Part shown: in pieces, positions 21,268 through 31,989 of the stretch | Layout: every line of letters begins with the position of its first letter | Position numbering within the stretch: position 1 is the first letter of the stretch | Translations under genes and position numbers: made by a program | NCBI RefSeq assembly: GCF_000003815.2 | Contig: NC_049995.1 | Coordinates: 834,284 to 898,283 of the forward strand | Origin: Branchiostoma floridae | Lineage: Eukaryota > Chordata > Leptocardii > Amphioxiformes > Branchiostomatidae | Direction: 5' to 3' | Length of the DNA stretch: 64,000 nucleotides | Notes under the pieces: model-generated | What the model was told of the DNA's origin: nothing | Databases searched by the model: none | What the model saw: the letters and a program-made list of their open reading frames with translations, nothing else

Positions 21268-22897
21268 ATCATAAATGCCTCCATACAGACAAGTGAATTT
21301 CCAGAGGATTGGAAGAAAGCTAGACTGTCACCCATACACAAGGCTGGTGACAGAGACGCTCCCAACAACTACTGACCCATCAGCATCCTGCCTGCCGTCT
21401 CCAAAATCCTGGAAAGAGCTGCACACACACAGCTCTATGACTACCTGACAACCAACAACGTGCTCTCACAAGTTCAATCCGGCTTCAGACCTGGGCACTC
21501 AACACATACGGCTGTACACTTGCTCACTGAGAAGTGGTACAAGGCCATGAACGACGGTGAACTGACTGGAGCAGTGTTCATTGACCTGTCCAAGGCCTTT
21601 GATACACTCGATCACTCCATCCTTCTCCAGAAGATGTCCAGATATGGCATACAGGGCCATGCTCTTGACTGGTTCCAGTCATATCTCACTGGAAGGAAAC
21701 ACTGTACTTCAATCAATGAAGCAACTTCCGAATTGTACCAAGTAAGTACGGGGTACTCAGGGATCTATACTAGGACCCCTGCTGTTCATCATCTATGTCA
21801 ACGATATGCCAGAATGCCTCCAGTTTTGTGACATCTCCATGTATGCTGATGATACGGTAATCCACTACAGTAGCAAGGACCTCACGAACATTGAGAACAA
21901 ACTTCAAAATGACCTTCTACGGCTGTCCAAATGGTTTGCTGCATACTCTTTATCAATGAATAGTAGCAAGTGTAAATGCATGTGGATTGGAACATCCAAG
22001 AGACTGGCAAGCATCAACTATCCTAACTTGGCTGTCAATGGCGTCAACATCAAAACATGTGACAAATACACCTACCTGGGCGTTGTGATCGACTGTCAGC
22101 TAAAGTGGAAGGACCAGGTAAAAGCCGTCCTCGGGAAACTGAAACGATCATTATTTATGATGAAACACATCAGCCCCTTCATCTCAACAGCAGCACTCCG
22201 TACCCTGTATAACGCCATCTTCTTACCACACATCACATATGCCTGCACAGCATGGGAAGCTGCCCCAGACCAAGACTTACAAAAGATTCAAAGGATGCAG
22301 AACAGGGCTGGAAAACTGATACTGAACGCTCCATACAGGACACCAACAACTGAAGTTCTCTCCCAGCTAGGCTGGAAAGACATTAAAGCGACACACCAGT
22401 ACAGCAATGCCGTGCTAGTCTACAAGGCCCTAAACAGCAAACTACCACCCTACATGCGTCAGATGTTTGTGTACTGCAGGGACCAGAGTACACGGACAAC
22501 CAGACAAAGCACAAGTAGTCAATTGGTTGTCCCAAAACCGAATCGAGAGACCTTCAGAAGATCAATAGCCTACCGTGGCCCCTATGTCTGGAACAACCTA
22601 CCACCAGACACACGTACGGCTCCAAATCTGACCAGCTTTAAGAGACTCTTGAAGTAAAAGTAATTGACCAAAACGAACGGACACGGACTATGAACACTGA
22701 GCCATCTGCACCACTATATGTTTTGTACAATGTATGTGTAGTGATATAGGTTGATGAATCTAATAGTACTCAATGTAATCTGTATCTGTATTATATTTTA
22801 TATGACCCTGACCTCCCTCATGACCTCAATGAAAAGCGGCCTGCTGGCCGATTTGAGCTTCTCATGAATAAACAAAGGTTCAAACAAACAAACAAAT
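21268..22897 (+). pseudogene. 5'-truncated LINE (jockey/CR1-like reverse transcriptase)
   Basis: It starts mid reverse-transcriptase domain and runs to a 3' UTR with a short acaaacaaacaaa tail. Recognisable blocks: FPEDWKKARLSPIHKAGDRD; QSGFRPGHSTHTAVHLL; FIDLSKAFDTLDHSILL; the catalytic YADDT at about 21842-21856; then the thumb and C-terminal region (YTYLGVVIDCQLKWKDQV; RMQNRAGKLILNAPYRTP; RSIAYRGPYVWNNLPPDT) up to a stop at 22656. A TGA follows PNNY near 21373, and a frame change occurs near 21750-21800, so it is dead. The element sits inside the minisatellite, with atgccat on both sides as a probable target duplication. Confidence 0.9.
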
Positions 22898-23770
22898 GCC
22901 ATTGTACCAGTTCTACTGAGGCATGTAGGCCTATCCTTGGTACTGAACTATGGGTACACATCTATTGCAGTCCCCATGCCGTACCAGTACTACTGAGGCC
23001 TGTAGGCCTATCCTTGGTACTGAACTATGGGTACACATCTATTGCAGTCCCCATGCCGTACCAGTACTACTGAGGCCTGTAGGCCTATCCTTGGTACTGA
23101 ACTATGGGTACACATCTATTGCAGTCCCCATGCCATTGTACCAGTACAACTGAGACCTGTAGCCCTGCCCTTGGTACTGAACTATGGGTACACATCTATT
23201 GCAGTCCCCATGCCATTGTACCAGTACTACTGAGGCCTCTAGCCCTGTCCTTGGTACTGAACTATGGGTACACATCTATTGCAGTCCCCATGCCATTGTA
23301 CCAGTACAACTGAGACCTGTAGCCCTGCCCTTGTTACTGAACTATGGGTACACATCTATTGCAGTCCCCATGCCATTGTACCAGTACTACTGAGGCCTCT
23401 AGCCCTGTCCTTGGTACTGAACTATGGGTACACATCTATTGCAGTCCCCATGCCATTGTACCAGTACTACTGAGGCCTCTAGCCCTGTCCTTGGTACTGA
23501 ACTATGGGTACACATCTGTTGCAGTCCCCATGCTATTGTACCAGCACTATTGAGGCCTGTAGCCCTGCCCTTGGTACTGTACTGTGGGTACACATCTATT
23601 GCAGTCCCCATGCTCATGTACCAGTATTAATGAGGCCTGTAGACCTGTCCTTAGTACAGAACTATGGGTACATATCTGTTGCAGTCCCAATGCTATTGTA
23701 CCAGTACTACTGAGGCTCAAAGCCCTGCCCTTGGTACTGAACTACAGGTTCATAACAACCACAGTCCCCA
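22898..23770. repeat. 80-base minisatellite, right block (about 11 units)
   Basis: The array continues past the LINE with the same unit, including 77-base variants directly beside the insertion (22979-23140). Units become diverged toward 23770, where the array fades about 90 bases before the splice donor of KCNQ exon 9. Confidence 0.96.
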
Positions 23771-23855
23771 TGTTATAATAACTACAGTAACTACTTCTAA
23801 GGACTATTGTCCTGACCATGGTACTGTACTACAGGTACAAGCAGGCTGTACTTAC

Positions 23856-23972
23856 CCACAGACATCTGTCTGCCTGTACTGCCCGAGCTCTCAGCGCTGA
23901 CCTGAGTAGTGAACTGTTGGTCCACACCGTCTCCTACCTCCAGACCCTGGAGCCTGCTGACTGTGGGGCGCG
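23856..23972 (-). CDS. KCNQ: KCNQ exon 9: cytoplasmic linker after helix A
   Basis: The exon is 117 bases, phase 1 to phase 1, with acceptor ctactccatccctcag and donor GTGG/GTAAGT. It encodes RPTVSRLQGLEVGDGVDQQF, then TTQVSAESSGSTGRQMSV, a Ser/Thr/Gln-rich polar linker. No family signature is present, as expected for this variable region. Phase agrees with exons 8 and 10, and GC content is above the surroundings. Confidence 0.75.
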
Positions 23973-24403
23973 CTGAGGGATGGAGTAGTGAAAAACATGA
24001 CAGTTTGATTCCATGTATAAACCACAGCGACTTTCAGTATTTTCAGTCAGCCGACTTCCCTAAGGAAAGTATCTTCTGGTATGTTTAACTGTTGGCTGAT
24101 AAGTTCAGGAAAAGAACTGGGCATTTTTATTTCCTTTGAAGGCAAAATTTACATTTCAGCATTTTTGTGAATTTCTTGATACTTTAGTCCCAGCCATCAC
24201 AGATGTTAGTGATTCTCTCCTCCCCTTCATCCCCTCATCAACCTTCCTCTGGCCAGCTGTCCATGGCCTTTACCACACTACTTTCAGAAAGGGGGTGCTG
24301 AACTACAATGCTACAGTATTAGGACCCCAATAGCTAACCACATACCAAATATCATACAAATCCATCAAAAGGATCTTTCGTTAAAGGAAGCAACACATGA
24401 TAA

Positions 24404-24777
24404 GCCAACGCAATTTTATTTGTTGTTTCTTGGATTTTTTTTCAAGAAAAAAATGTGTCAGTGAGTCAGAAAAAAAAAACTTTTCTAAAATTCGGGGTTA
24501 GAATAGATTGAGATCAGGAAAACCTTAACTGTCAACATTTAGGGGGTCCCTGGTAGCAAAGTCCAAAGTTTGAAAAAAAATGATAAACGTACCATCCAAA
24601 ACAGGCACGTACAGCTACTAGAATTTGAGGCCCATAGTTAATTTGAGAAAGGAGAGGCAGTGAAAACTTGTAAACACGAGGTGTGGCCATCAATTTAAAA
24701 GGTTTTTTTTTTTTTTTTTTCAAATCGGAAAAAAACGGTCGGGAAATCCGAGAAACAACAAATAAAATTGGTGTGGC
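24404..24777. mobile_element. Palindromic MITE (GCCA-ACGCAATTTTATTTG ends)
   Basis: Bases 24404-24437 (gcaattttatttgttgtttc core) and 24744-24777 (gaaacaacaaataaaattgg core) are inverted copies over about 34 bases. The interior is AT-rich with an A/T homopolymer at 24702-24720. It is non-coding and intronic. Confidence 0.8.
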
Positions 24778-25116
24778 CTAACCAGAAACCATGACGCTCT
24801 TGAAATCATTACGTCACAGCCTAGATCCAGTAGCAACAGCTGCCTCTTCGCACTGATGCGCGTCAAGTCCATCTGATTTCAATGTTATTGCTACAAGTAT
24901 GCTCTGGAACAGCTACGGTCAAGTACCAGACCACGTGCACGAGTCTAAATCCTTCCTGCCTTGTGATTTTATGTACTGGATTGTTGTTCTTTTTAAATGT
25001 ATTGTCTAATTGTCTGTTCTTATGGGCCTTGGTGCCTGACAATAAACTATTGAGAAACAATACCCCTGTAGGAGGTAAGCCCCCTCTTGGAGGTAACAGT
25101 GACTGTTGTGTCTGAC

Positions 25117-25270
25117 CTAGAGGACTGCTGGTGCTGAACCGTGACAGTTGGGATTTGAATGATTTCTTCTTCGCTGCCGCGTCCTTCCTGTCGGGCACCG
25201 CTCGCAGGTGGGGCAGCCAGGTCGCAATGGAGCGAGAGTTTTTATCCCCAGCATAACACCTCCACAAGCA
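25117..25270 (-). CDS. KCNQ: KCNQ exon 8: end of helix A (IQ motif) and linker
   Basis: The exon is 154 bases, with acceptor ttctctacatttcag and donor CTAG/GTCAGA. It encodes CLWRCYAGDKNSRSIATWLP, then HLRAVPDRKDAAAKKKSFKS and QLSRFSTSSPL. Together with ...PAAALIQ from exon 7 it forms the IQ-type calmodulin site on helix A (IQxxWRxYA in vertebrate KCNQ). The basic KKKSFKS stretch is like the polybasic segment of KCNQ1 in the same place. Confidence 0.92.
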
Positions 25271-25828
25271 CTGAAATGTAGAGAACATGTGGTGGTGCTG
25301 CAATGGTGCAGGTAACACTGAGAATTACCTGCACCAGACAGATTTTACCTGCACCTTCTCAATTAGGAAGTATGGATCATACTAAAATTGTTCAGGAACA
25401 ACTGCTTTTTTTCTTCTTTTATATCTTATAGGTGGTAACATTCAATGCAGCTAATAACAATCCACATACACCTGCATCATAGGACATATATGTATAAAAC
25501 CCAGTACATGGACCAGTGCAGGCTAGGTGCAGGTAGACACCAGAAATACCTGCACAGCTCCAATGTTACCTTCACTAGCCTGGATATGCAGGTGGTCTTT
25601 CGAGCCCTGAGATTGCAAGTAGAGCAATGTGCCGTCGCTGCTTCACATGTTTTCTGCCAAGCACACCGGGCTATCCCTACTCTTCTAGATTAAGTGCATT
25701 CAGTTTAGGGCTGTCTCCAGCTTTACATTTTTCTCCATCCCACTCATTGTTTTGGAGCCAATGCTGTTGTTTTCTCTGTGAAACCTACCATTTTAAGCTT
25801 ATGAAAATACATTTTTCAACAGTCACTA
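25271..25828. other. Intron DNA, nothing recognised
   Basis: Between exon 8 and the 1.5-kb inverted-repeat element. Words of the type acctgcac recur at 25320-25360 and 25460-25560, but no array or element is clear. Confidence 0.4.
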
Positions 25829-27343
25829 AGGGACCGTACGGCATTTAGCGAGGGGGGAGGGCCGGTCGCCGGGGGGGAGGGCCAAGCAAAAAAATATTTT
25901 GCCAGGGGGAGGGCCTAGCAAATTTTTTTTACTTGGGGGGAGGGCCAAGCAAAAAAAATAGCTTGGTCTGCCAGCAAAATATGTCCCTTAAAATCCAAGA
26001 AACGGCGCTTCAGAGGGTCAAGATTTCAAAATTTTTCTGGACCTCTGCAAGGGATCGCCCGAGGTTGGCGCTCGGGATACAGTGAAAATGCGAAAGGGAG
26101 GGGGCGGGGCTTATGCATGACGCCCTCGAAAACCTTCTTCACGTACAGAAATGTTATTAAACTCTAGATTAGTCTGCCAGCAAAATTTACCCGTCTTATT
26201 GCCCTCAAAATGTAAGAAATGGCGTTCAGAGCTCGAGGGTAAATATTTGAAAATTTCCCTGGATCTCTTTTGACGTGACCGGCCTCGATCGCGCCTTTGA
26301 TGACCGACATCGTGATAATGTGTTTGGGGGGGATTTAATTTTGTATTTCTAAATTGAAATGCTATTAAAGTTAGCTTTGTTTGTCAGCAAAAGATCTCCT
26401 CAAACTGAAGGAAATAGCTTTTAAGAGGGTCAAGATTTCAAAATTCTCCCGGACCTACCTTGCGATTATTTGTGCCTTTGGCACCGAACATGGTGTTCGG
26501 AACGTCGTTCTCAAAAACTTGAAACCCTCGTATTTTATCTTTTTTTTCATAGAAATGTCATCTAACCAGCAAATTTTCCCATAAAAAAGCAATGCAGGAA
26601 ATCGTGGCAAAAAAAGCGTGGCATTCCTAAAAGGTCTCACGCCCGCCGCCGGCTAGAGAGAGGCGACCGGTCTTACCCCGCCGTGGGAAAATCAGCGTCA
26701 CGCGTCGGCGCCCCCCTCCCCACTACAGTTTTGGAAGTCGAATCGTGCTGTCGTTTTGGTTTTCATTTTTTTCCCCCGATTTACCGTAAGTTATTACCAC
26801 CACAGAACCAAGAAAAAGTCCAAAATATTGAAAATAGTTTCCGTCAAGCCGCTCAGGCCCGCGAGCTTGCAATACGTTATATTAGGGAGCGGGGCGCGCG
26901 CCGCTTCGTGGCGCAAATCTACTAGAAATCCAGGTACAAATGCTTTTAAGGTGATGTTTTGATATCAAAACAATGAAATAGCTTCTATAAAGCAAATATT
27001 TATGCCTCTATGAAGCAGATATTTATCCCTCTATTAAGCAGATATTTTGAGCCATTCTGTTTTCCTTTTTTTACAAGGGGTGAGAGATCTGCTTCTCGAT
27101 GAAAATCATGAAAAAGTATGACGCAAAGCACATTTCCAAATGCGGGAGAGCAGTGTTTTATTGGCGTCTTGAATATTTTTTTTCAAAGTTGATAGGAGGG
27201 GGGAGGGCCAAGCAAAAATATTTTGTCCTGAGGGGAGGGCCTAGCAAAAAAAAATTTACTTGGGGGGAGGGCCATGCAAAAATTTTTTGACCCGACCCTC
27301 TGGCGACCGGCCCTCCCCCCTCACTAAACGCCGTACGGTCCCT
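25829..27343. mobile_element. 1.5-kb G-rich terminal-inverted-repeat element
   Basis: The ends are long inverted repeats: agggaccgtacggcatttag, then gaggggggagggccggtcgc at the left; the right end is the inverse (accggccctcccccctcact, then aaacgccgtacggtccct). Next to each end are blocks with ggggggagggccaagcaaaa separated by poly-A, again in inverted order. The middle (26000-27000) carries near-repeats such as gtctgccagcaaaat and no intact protein frame. It is most likely a non-autonomous DNA transposon in the intron between KCNQ exons 8 and 7. Confidence 0.8.
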
Positions 27344-28060
27344 AACGGATCGGGTAAATTATTTTTCCACCCAGACACGAACCAGATAATATTTTGGGTT
27401 ATCACACAGACTTCTATTTGTATCACACAGGCTTGCATAGAAAAATCTGAACCTGCTGTGTGTTCACCAAGTGTACCTCTATTGGTAATTTGAATTCTGG
27501 ATTTGAGCCATAGAATTGATGTTACTTTTTTCTTTCGAGGACCAAATCTTTTCAGCTTCTGGTGCATTTCACATTGAAATTTGTGGGTTTTTTTGTGGGA
27601 AAGTATGACGTAAATAAAATGCAATACGATGTATTCCACATCTACCTCGGAGTCCGTTCCTGCCCTCCCAAAGGTTGGATCACCCTCCTGTCTTCGCGGA
27701 ATCCTACCTGCATGTGGTTTAGCTAGGACCTTGGGTGATACAGAATACACCATGCTGTATTCTAAAATTGGCTATATGGTAAAACCTGTTTATGTCATAC
27801 CTGTGACTCGAAAAGGTTCGATACGGGTGTTCCGGACCGGGCCATAACTTCCGTATCGCACAGGCTTGAAAGGCGTATCACACAGGCTCCATTCGAATAA
27901 ATCGAACTTTTTCGAGCGGGCCGAGTGTGGCGCCATCGAAAGTTTGATTACCTGATTTGGATATTGGAACATTACTGTTTCGGCCGTCGGGCGATCCAAC
28001 CCGCGGTCGGGCTGGGACCTCGGGTGATACGGAATACACCGTGTTGTATTCTATATAGAC
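27344..28060. repeat. Dispersed repeat with internal duplication
   Basis: The region from about 27715 to 27770 (gaccttgggtgatacagaat, acaccatgctgtattct) is repeated in diverged form at about 28015-28058 (gacctcgggtgatacggaat, acaccgtgttgtattct). The word gtatcacacaggct occurs three times (27419, 27856, 27872 region). The second copy ends only a few bases from the splice donor of KCNQ exon 7. A related fragment lies near 41440-41490. Confidence 0.55.
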
Positions 28061-28065
28061 AGTAC

Positions 28066-28161
28066 CTGTATCAGTGCTGCGGCGGGGTGCCTTCTCCGTG
28101 CAAAGTGTTTCTGTCGGGCCTGCTCTTGTACCTTCAGGGCGAATCCAGATCCCAGAATGCC
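28066..28161 (-). CDS. KCNQ: KCNQ exon 7: end of S6 and helix A
   Basis: The exon is 96 bases, phase 0 to phase 0, with acceptor cttactgttgcag and donor gtactg. It encodes [20 protein letters not shown], then [12 protein letters not shown]. This is the KCNQ signature directly after the S6 PAG hinge. It leads into calmodulin-binding helix A and contains the basic cluster after S6 thought to contact PIP2 in the family. The length equals the 96 bases I recall for the matching vertebrate exon. It is too short to stand out as an open frame, but it is unmistakable by sequence. Confidence 0.96.
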
Positions 28162-29303
28162 CTGCAACAGTAAGGGTCATAGAGAGTCAAGACTGGGCAG
28201 CTATGGTGACTTCAAAGTGGTCATACTGGTCAGTTCATACTGCTTCTGCACCAATAATACCAGGCTTGGTCAGAGAAAGGCCATGCTTGTTAATGTTAGC
28301 AAAGTCTATCATGTCCCAAGTTTTCCGCAAAAAAAGAAAAAGTATGCACATAACAAAAGCTCAGACCAAAGCTTCATACACAGGAAACTTGATCGTACCA
28401 ATTGTTTGTAAGAAGGAAATAGTCCAAAAGGTAACAAAAACATCAGCCATAATTCCAAGAGGTATCCAATGTCCATCGCATTAACAAAAAACAGTAAATT
28501 TTTAGACATCATCTAAAAATATTCACATGTAGCATCAGTGATCACACTTGACATCCAGGTGTTGAAAACATTCTTGGGAAAGCCTTAGTAACCATGCATT
28601 TGAAGATGACGTGCATTTTGGCAGTGTGTTTACTTATTAGGATAGCATGCAACGAGGAAAAATTGGCATTATGCTCCTTTCTATATTGACAATTACAACG
28701 TATTGCAGCAAACGATATGGAAAACATGTAACGGTACATGTATGTTTGCCAAAACTAGTTACAAATAAATCTGTGTCATGACTTAAAATTTAAGCTTTAC
28801 TAAATTTTCATCAATGAATTGATCAAAGAAAGTTTCTTCTTCATTGTACTTCAGTCTACAGATTTGTGCTCCGTGTATTTTCATCTTGGAAATGATGCCA
28901 GCCCATTGTCAAGATAGGATACATTTCCCAAAGCAGCATTCTGGAAGTGAATACCATGTTTCTAATGCATTCATTCATGCATTGTTATGGAAGGGGTACC
29001 ACAACCATGCATCGATGTGACAAAATGTATTCTCGAATCGTGTGTGCACAGCCGCAGCAGTTTAGTGTCCATTCCTTAACAAATCAAGATCATGCCTTGC
29101 ACTCCTATAGCAGCATCTAACCCTCTAAGGATTCCTGCATTCCAAAAATGCCCTTCTCATGACATCATCAACCATTCCAGGGTCATCCCAAGCATCCAAG
29201 AACTGTACTTCACCATCCACATGCTGACTGACCAATCATTGCCAGTTTTACTTCTGACCCCATGCTGATCGACCAATCCTCAGGCTTAAGCCTTATGACT
29301 TAC
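28162..29303. other. Intron DNA, nothing recognised
   Basis: The intron between exon 7 and the downstream pore exon 6A. I see no exon or clear transposable element. Confidence 0.4.
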
Positions 29304-29414
29304 AGCCGGAAGGGCAAAAAAGGAAATTCCACACAGCCCAAACACAACAGTCAGCAACTTTCCCTGCCAACTGTCTGGTGTGGCGTCGCCGTAACCAACC
29401 GTTGTCATGGTTAT
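29304..29414 (-). CDS. KCNQ: KCNQ pore exon 6A (selectivity filter and S6)
   Basis: The exon is 111 bases, phase 0 to phase 0, with acceptor ctctgttctacag and donor gtaagt. It encodes [20 protein letters not shown], then [17 protein letters not shown]: the filter TVGYGD followed by S6 up to the PA of the PAG hinge, which exon 7 completes. Vertebrate KCNQ filters read TIGYGD, so Ile is Val here, as in Kv1-4 channels. S6 keeps the canonical SFFALPA. A homologous exon of the same length and phase lies 339 bases upstream in the gene. Confidence 0.95.
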
Positions 29415-29753
29415 CTGTAGAACAGAGATCGGATAGAATGGTGAGGTCAACATCCTGTAGGAAGGGTCGGAGTGCGGGATATCGGGAGGGCAGCTACCAT
29501 CATGGTAACCTTTGGCAACCTTGGGCAAGACTACATGAGCTTTCATGGATACATCCAACAAATTTGGAGTATGAAACATAGTTTTTGAAGATTCCCTGCA
29601 TTGTTAAAAGCCTTTCTAGCTCATGATTCAATTTATATTTCAAAGTTTACACCTTCTAAGCTTCATGTAGTTTTGTGTCAATATTGGTGATCCTGCCCAA
29701 GGTTGCGCCCCCCTCCCCAACCCACACACCTACCCTGCACTGTCATTACTTAC

Positions 29754-29864
29754 AGCAGGAAGCATGAAGAAGGAAATACCAAGCAGCGAGAACCCGACCG
29801 CAACCAGCTTCCCCAACCAGGTGTCCGGGGTGGCGTCACCGTAGCCTACAGTTAACAGCGTGAT
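29754..29864 (-). CDS. KCNQ: KCNQ pore exon 6B (alternative selectivity filter and S6)
   Basis: The exon is 111 bases, phase 0 to phase 0, with acceptor gttttgtctgcgcacag-type (cag before ATCACG) and donor gtaagt. It encodes [20 protein letters not shown], then [17 protein letters not shown]. Compared with 6A it has Leu for the first Thr of TTVGYG, TWLGKL for SWQGKL, and Met for Ala in SFFALPA. That Ala corresponds to KCNQ1 A341, a known long-QT hotspot. Including both exons would keep frame but duplicate the filter and S6, so the two are presumably mutually exclusive. Confidence 0.95.
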
Positions 29865-29998
29865 CTGTGCGCAGACAAAACACGCTGGAGTTAGTGGCAT
29901 GCTGGGGGTTTCAGCAAGCAAAGTTAGGCGCTCCAGTTGACATTACAACAGTCAAGCTAATTACTCTAGTCTCCTTTTGTCTTCATTAATGAAGAGAC

Positions 29999-30342
29999 CA
30001 GGGCTCTAGCCAGCTCAATTTTTTTTTTCCATCAACCAATTCCCATTGTCGCGAAAACACTATTCCGGGAGTTAGAGAAACTGAACTGAGACCTTGAAAA
30101 CCCGGTTTTTAATGAGATTATTGTAATGCAAAAGGATGCCGACACACGTTGTCAACAATCATAACAATAGCAAAACAAACAGTGTGTGGCTTTTACGGCC
30201 GTGGACGGCTTCCCCAAGCCGCCTGTAGCTTCCACCAAGAATTTTTGTCCGTCAAGGTTGACGGATTGGTTCTAAAATTTTTCCATCACATGCAGCAAAT
30301 TTCCGTCAATTGACGGAAAAACGGATGCTGGCTAGAGCCCTG
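29999..30342. mobile_element. hAT-like MITE (CAGGGCTCTAGCCAGC ends)
   Basis: A 344-base element with perfect inverted ends cagggctctagccagc / gctggctagagccctg. It is flanked by the exact 8-base duplication gaagagac (29991-29998 and 30343-30350). The interior carries ttgacgg and ccgtcaa palindromic words. It lies in the intron just upstream of pore exon 6B. A relative with cagggttgtagccagc ends is at 56264-56498. Confidence 0.92.
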
Positions 30343-30350
30343 GAAGAGAC

Positions 30351-31102
30351 TGACTCTTGTCTTTCACTAGTCTGATGAACATGCTTTACATGGGTTACGA
30401 AAAAAAGGCTACTCTGCTGAATTAAAAGCTTGATGTGTTATGGAACAATCAATAAGAAACAATATACAACTGATACTGTAACTGTTACAACTGAATTTTG
30501 TTAAACTCTACTGTGTGTTATAACACTACTAATCTTTTTCTTCACATGCCTGTTGTAAAATATCTCGAGTTTGATTACAGTTTTGGTTATTTGGGGTCAT
30601 TTTACATTTGTCTTTACAATACATGCTGAGCTTGTCACGACGCATGTCAGATTGCAAATGGAGGCAAAAGAATTCTGTCAAAAATGGTATAATCAGTGCT
30701 GCGTACCTGTACACTGGACCAGAATTGAACTTGTAAAAACATTAGGGTTAAGTTTAAAAAATAATGTTATGTCGGTAAAAAACTATTTCTTGCTAATTGC
30801 TTACAAGTTACATGCTCCTTTATGTTCTAAACCATAACTGGGCTATGGGGAGTTGTTTGAATTAGACATTTGCAAAGGAGCGCACTTGAACAAATTCATT
30901 TTTTTTGCACCACAAAAGACAGTAACTTTGCAATGTTTACCCATGCCTGGCGAGTCAGTGTTATAGCAATAATTTGTTGTGAACAGGCTCGGTCCCGTGA
31001 GATAACTAACTCACTCAATCACTCATAACCCACTAATCTAAAGTTGCTTTCTTGGCTACAAAACTCAATTTTAGGAACATTAGAACTTGTATGAAAACTC
31101 AC
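30351..31102. other. Intron DNA, nothing recognised
   Basis: AT-rich intron between the MITE and exon 5. Short open frames only. Confidence 0.4.
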
Positions 31103-31231
31103 CACTCCCCAGTAAAGCGCTTTTGCAAAATTGCCAAAGTCCTCAGGATTTTCATCCTTCTCAATGAGGTAGAGAGAAAAGGAGGCAAATATGAGTGCCA
31201 GGAAACCGATGTATGCCGTGGTCAGAAGTTC
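31103..31231 (-). CDS. KCNQ: KCNQ exon 5: S5 and pore helix
   Basis: The exon is 129 bases, phase 0 to phase 0, with acceptor ttttttgtcttttcag and donor GTG/GTGAGT. It encodes ELLTTAYIGFLALIFASFSL, then YLIEKDENPEDFGNFAKALY and WGV. This is S5 and the start of the pore helix (ADALWWGV in vertebrates), followed directly by ITMTT or ITLLT from either pore exon. The S5-pore turret is four residues shorter than in KCNQ1 by my alignment. Confidence 0.96.
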
Positions 31232-31282
31232 CTGAAAAGACAAAAAAATCACAGTAAGATACACTTCTATAGATTTCTTTAA

Positions 31283-31500
31283 ATAAATAAAGACAGTCAA
31301 ACCTGTAAAAGCGGCCACCTTTGCACTGGTCCCTTGGATGATTCCCATTGAACTAAGCATTAAGAAATAGCAATTAAGAAATAGTTTATTTATAGCGGCC
31401 ACCTGTACAACGTGGCCACGGCTACACGATTTCTGGTCCCATAGATACAGAAATACTGCCGACTGCAACCATACGGTGGCCGTTTGCCACCCTACAAAAA
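31283..31500. repeat. Dispersed repeat (GCGGCCACC words)
   Basis: The words aaagcggccacctttgcac, tagcggccacctgtacaac and acggtggccg recur, as in a family common in marine invertebrate introns. A related stretch with gtgaccacct words lies near 52890-53020. Boundaries are not clear. Confidence 0.35.
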
Positions 31501-31989
31501 CACATTTTCATTAATTTCATGTCTGACCCGTAACTTTCAGGACAGAATTTTTGTTCATGAAAAATTTTCGTCTGCAGGATGGAATGGATCAATGGGTCCT
31601 GGAGACAGATTAAGATTCACAATGGCTTATGTGAGCAACTGTGCAAATTCTTCTACATGCAGAGGTTTGATCCCTAAAGCTCAGACTTACAGTTACACAA
31701 CTGTGATGTCATTCAACTCCAAAGTTGCCACTTATATGTACTTACAGCATAAAATGTAGTAATGGTCTGCAACAATTAGCAATATTCACCAGTATACCCT
31801 TACCATATAGCATATATTCTGTCTACATCCATCCCACGTAATGTTGTAGCCCCATTTATACCAGGATTTATTAATAAGGAATCGCCCAGGGCACGGGACC
31901 CTATTCCACGCCTGGGTGAATCCTGATTTACATGGTTTATGTGATCAAACTGGAGCAGTTTCATGGCGCCCCCTCAAAGATCCACTTAC

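Noticed and set aside
20351-23713. Serial 69-codon plus-strand frames beginning MGTHLLQS
   Set aside because: They are the three frames of an 80-base tandem unit, each ended by the same stop. This is a repeat artefact, not a gene family.
20309-23770. CRISPR-like alternation of repeat and spacer
   Set aside because: The whole 80-base unit is conserved with no unique spacers, and the host is an animal genome. It is a minisatellite.
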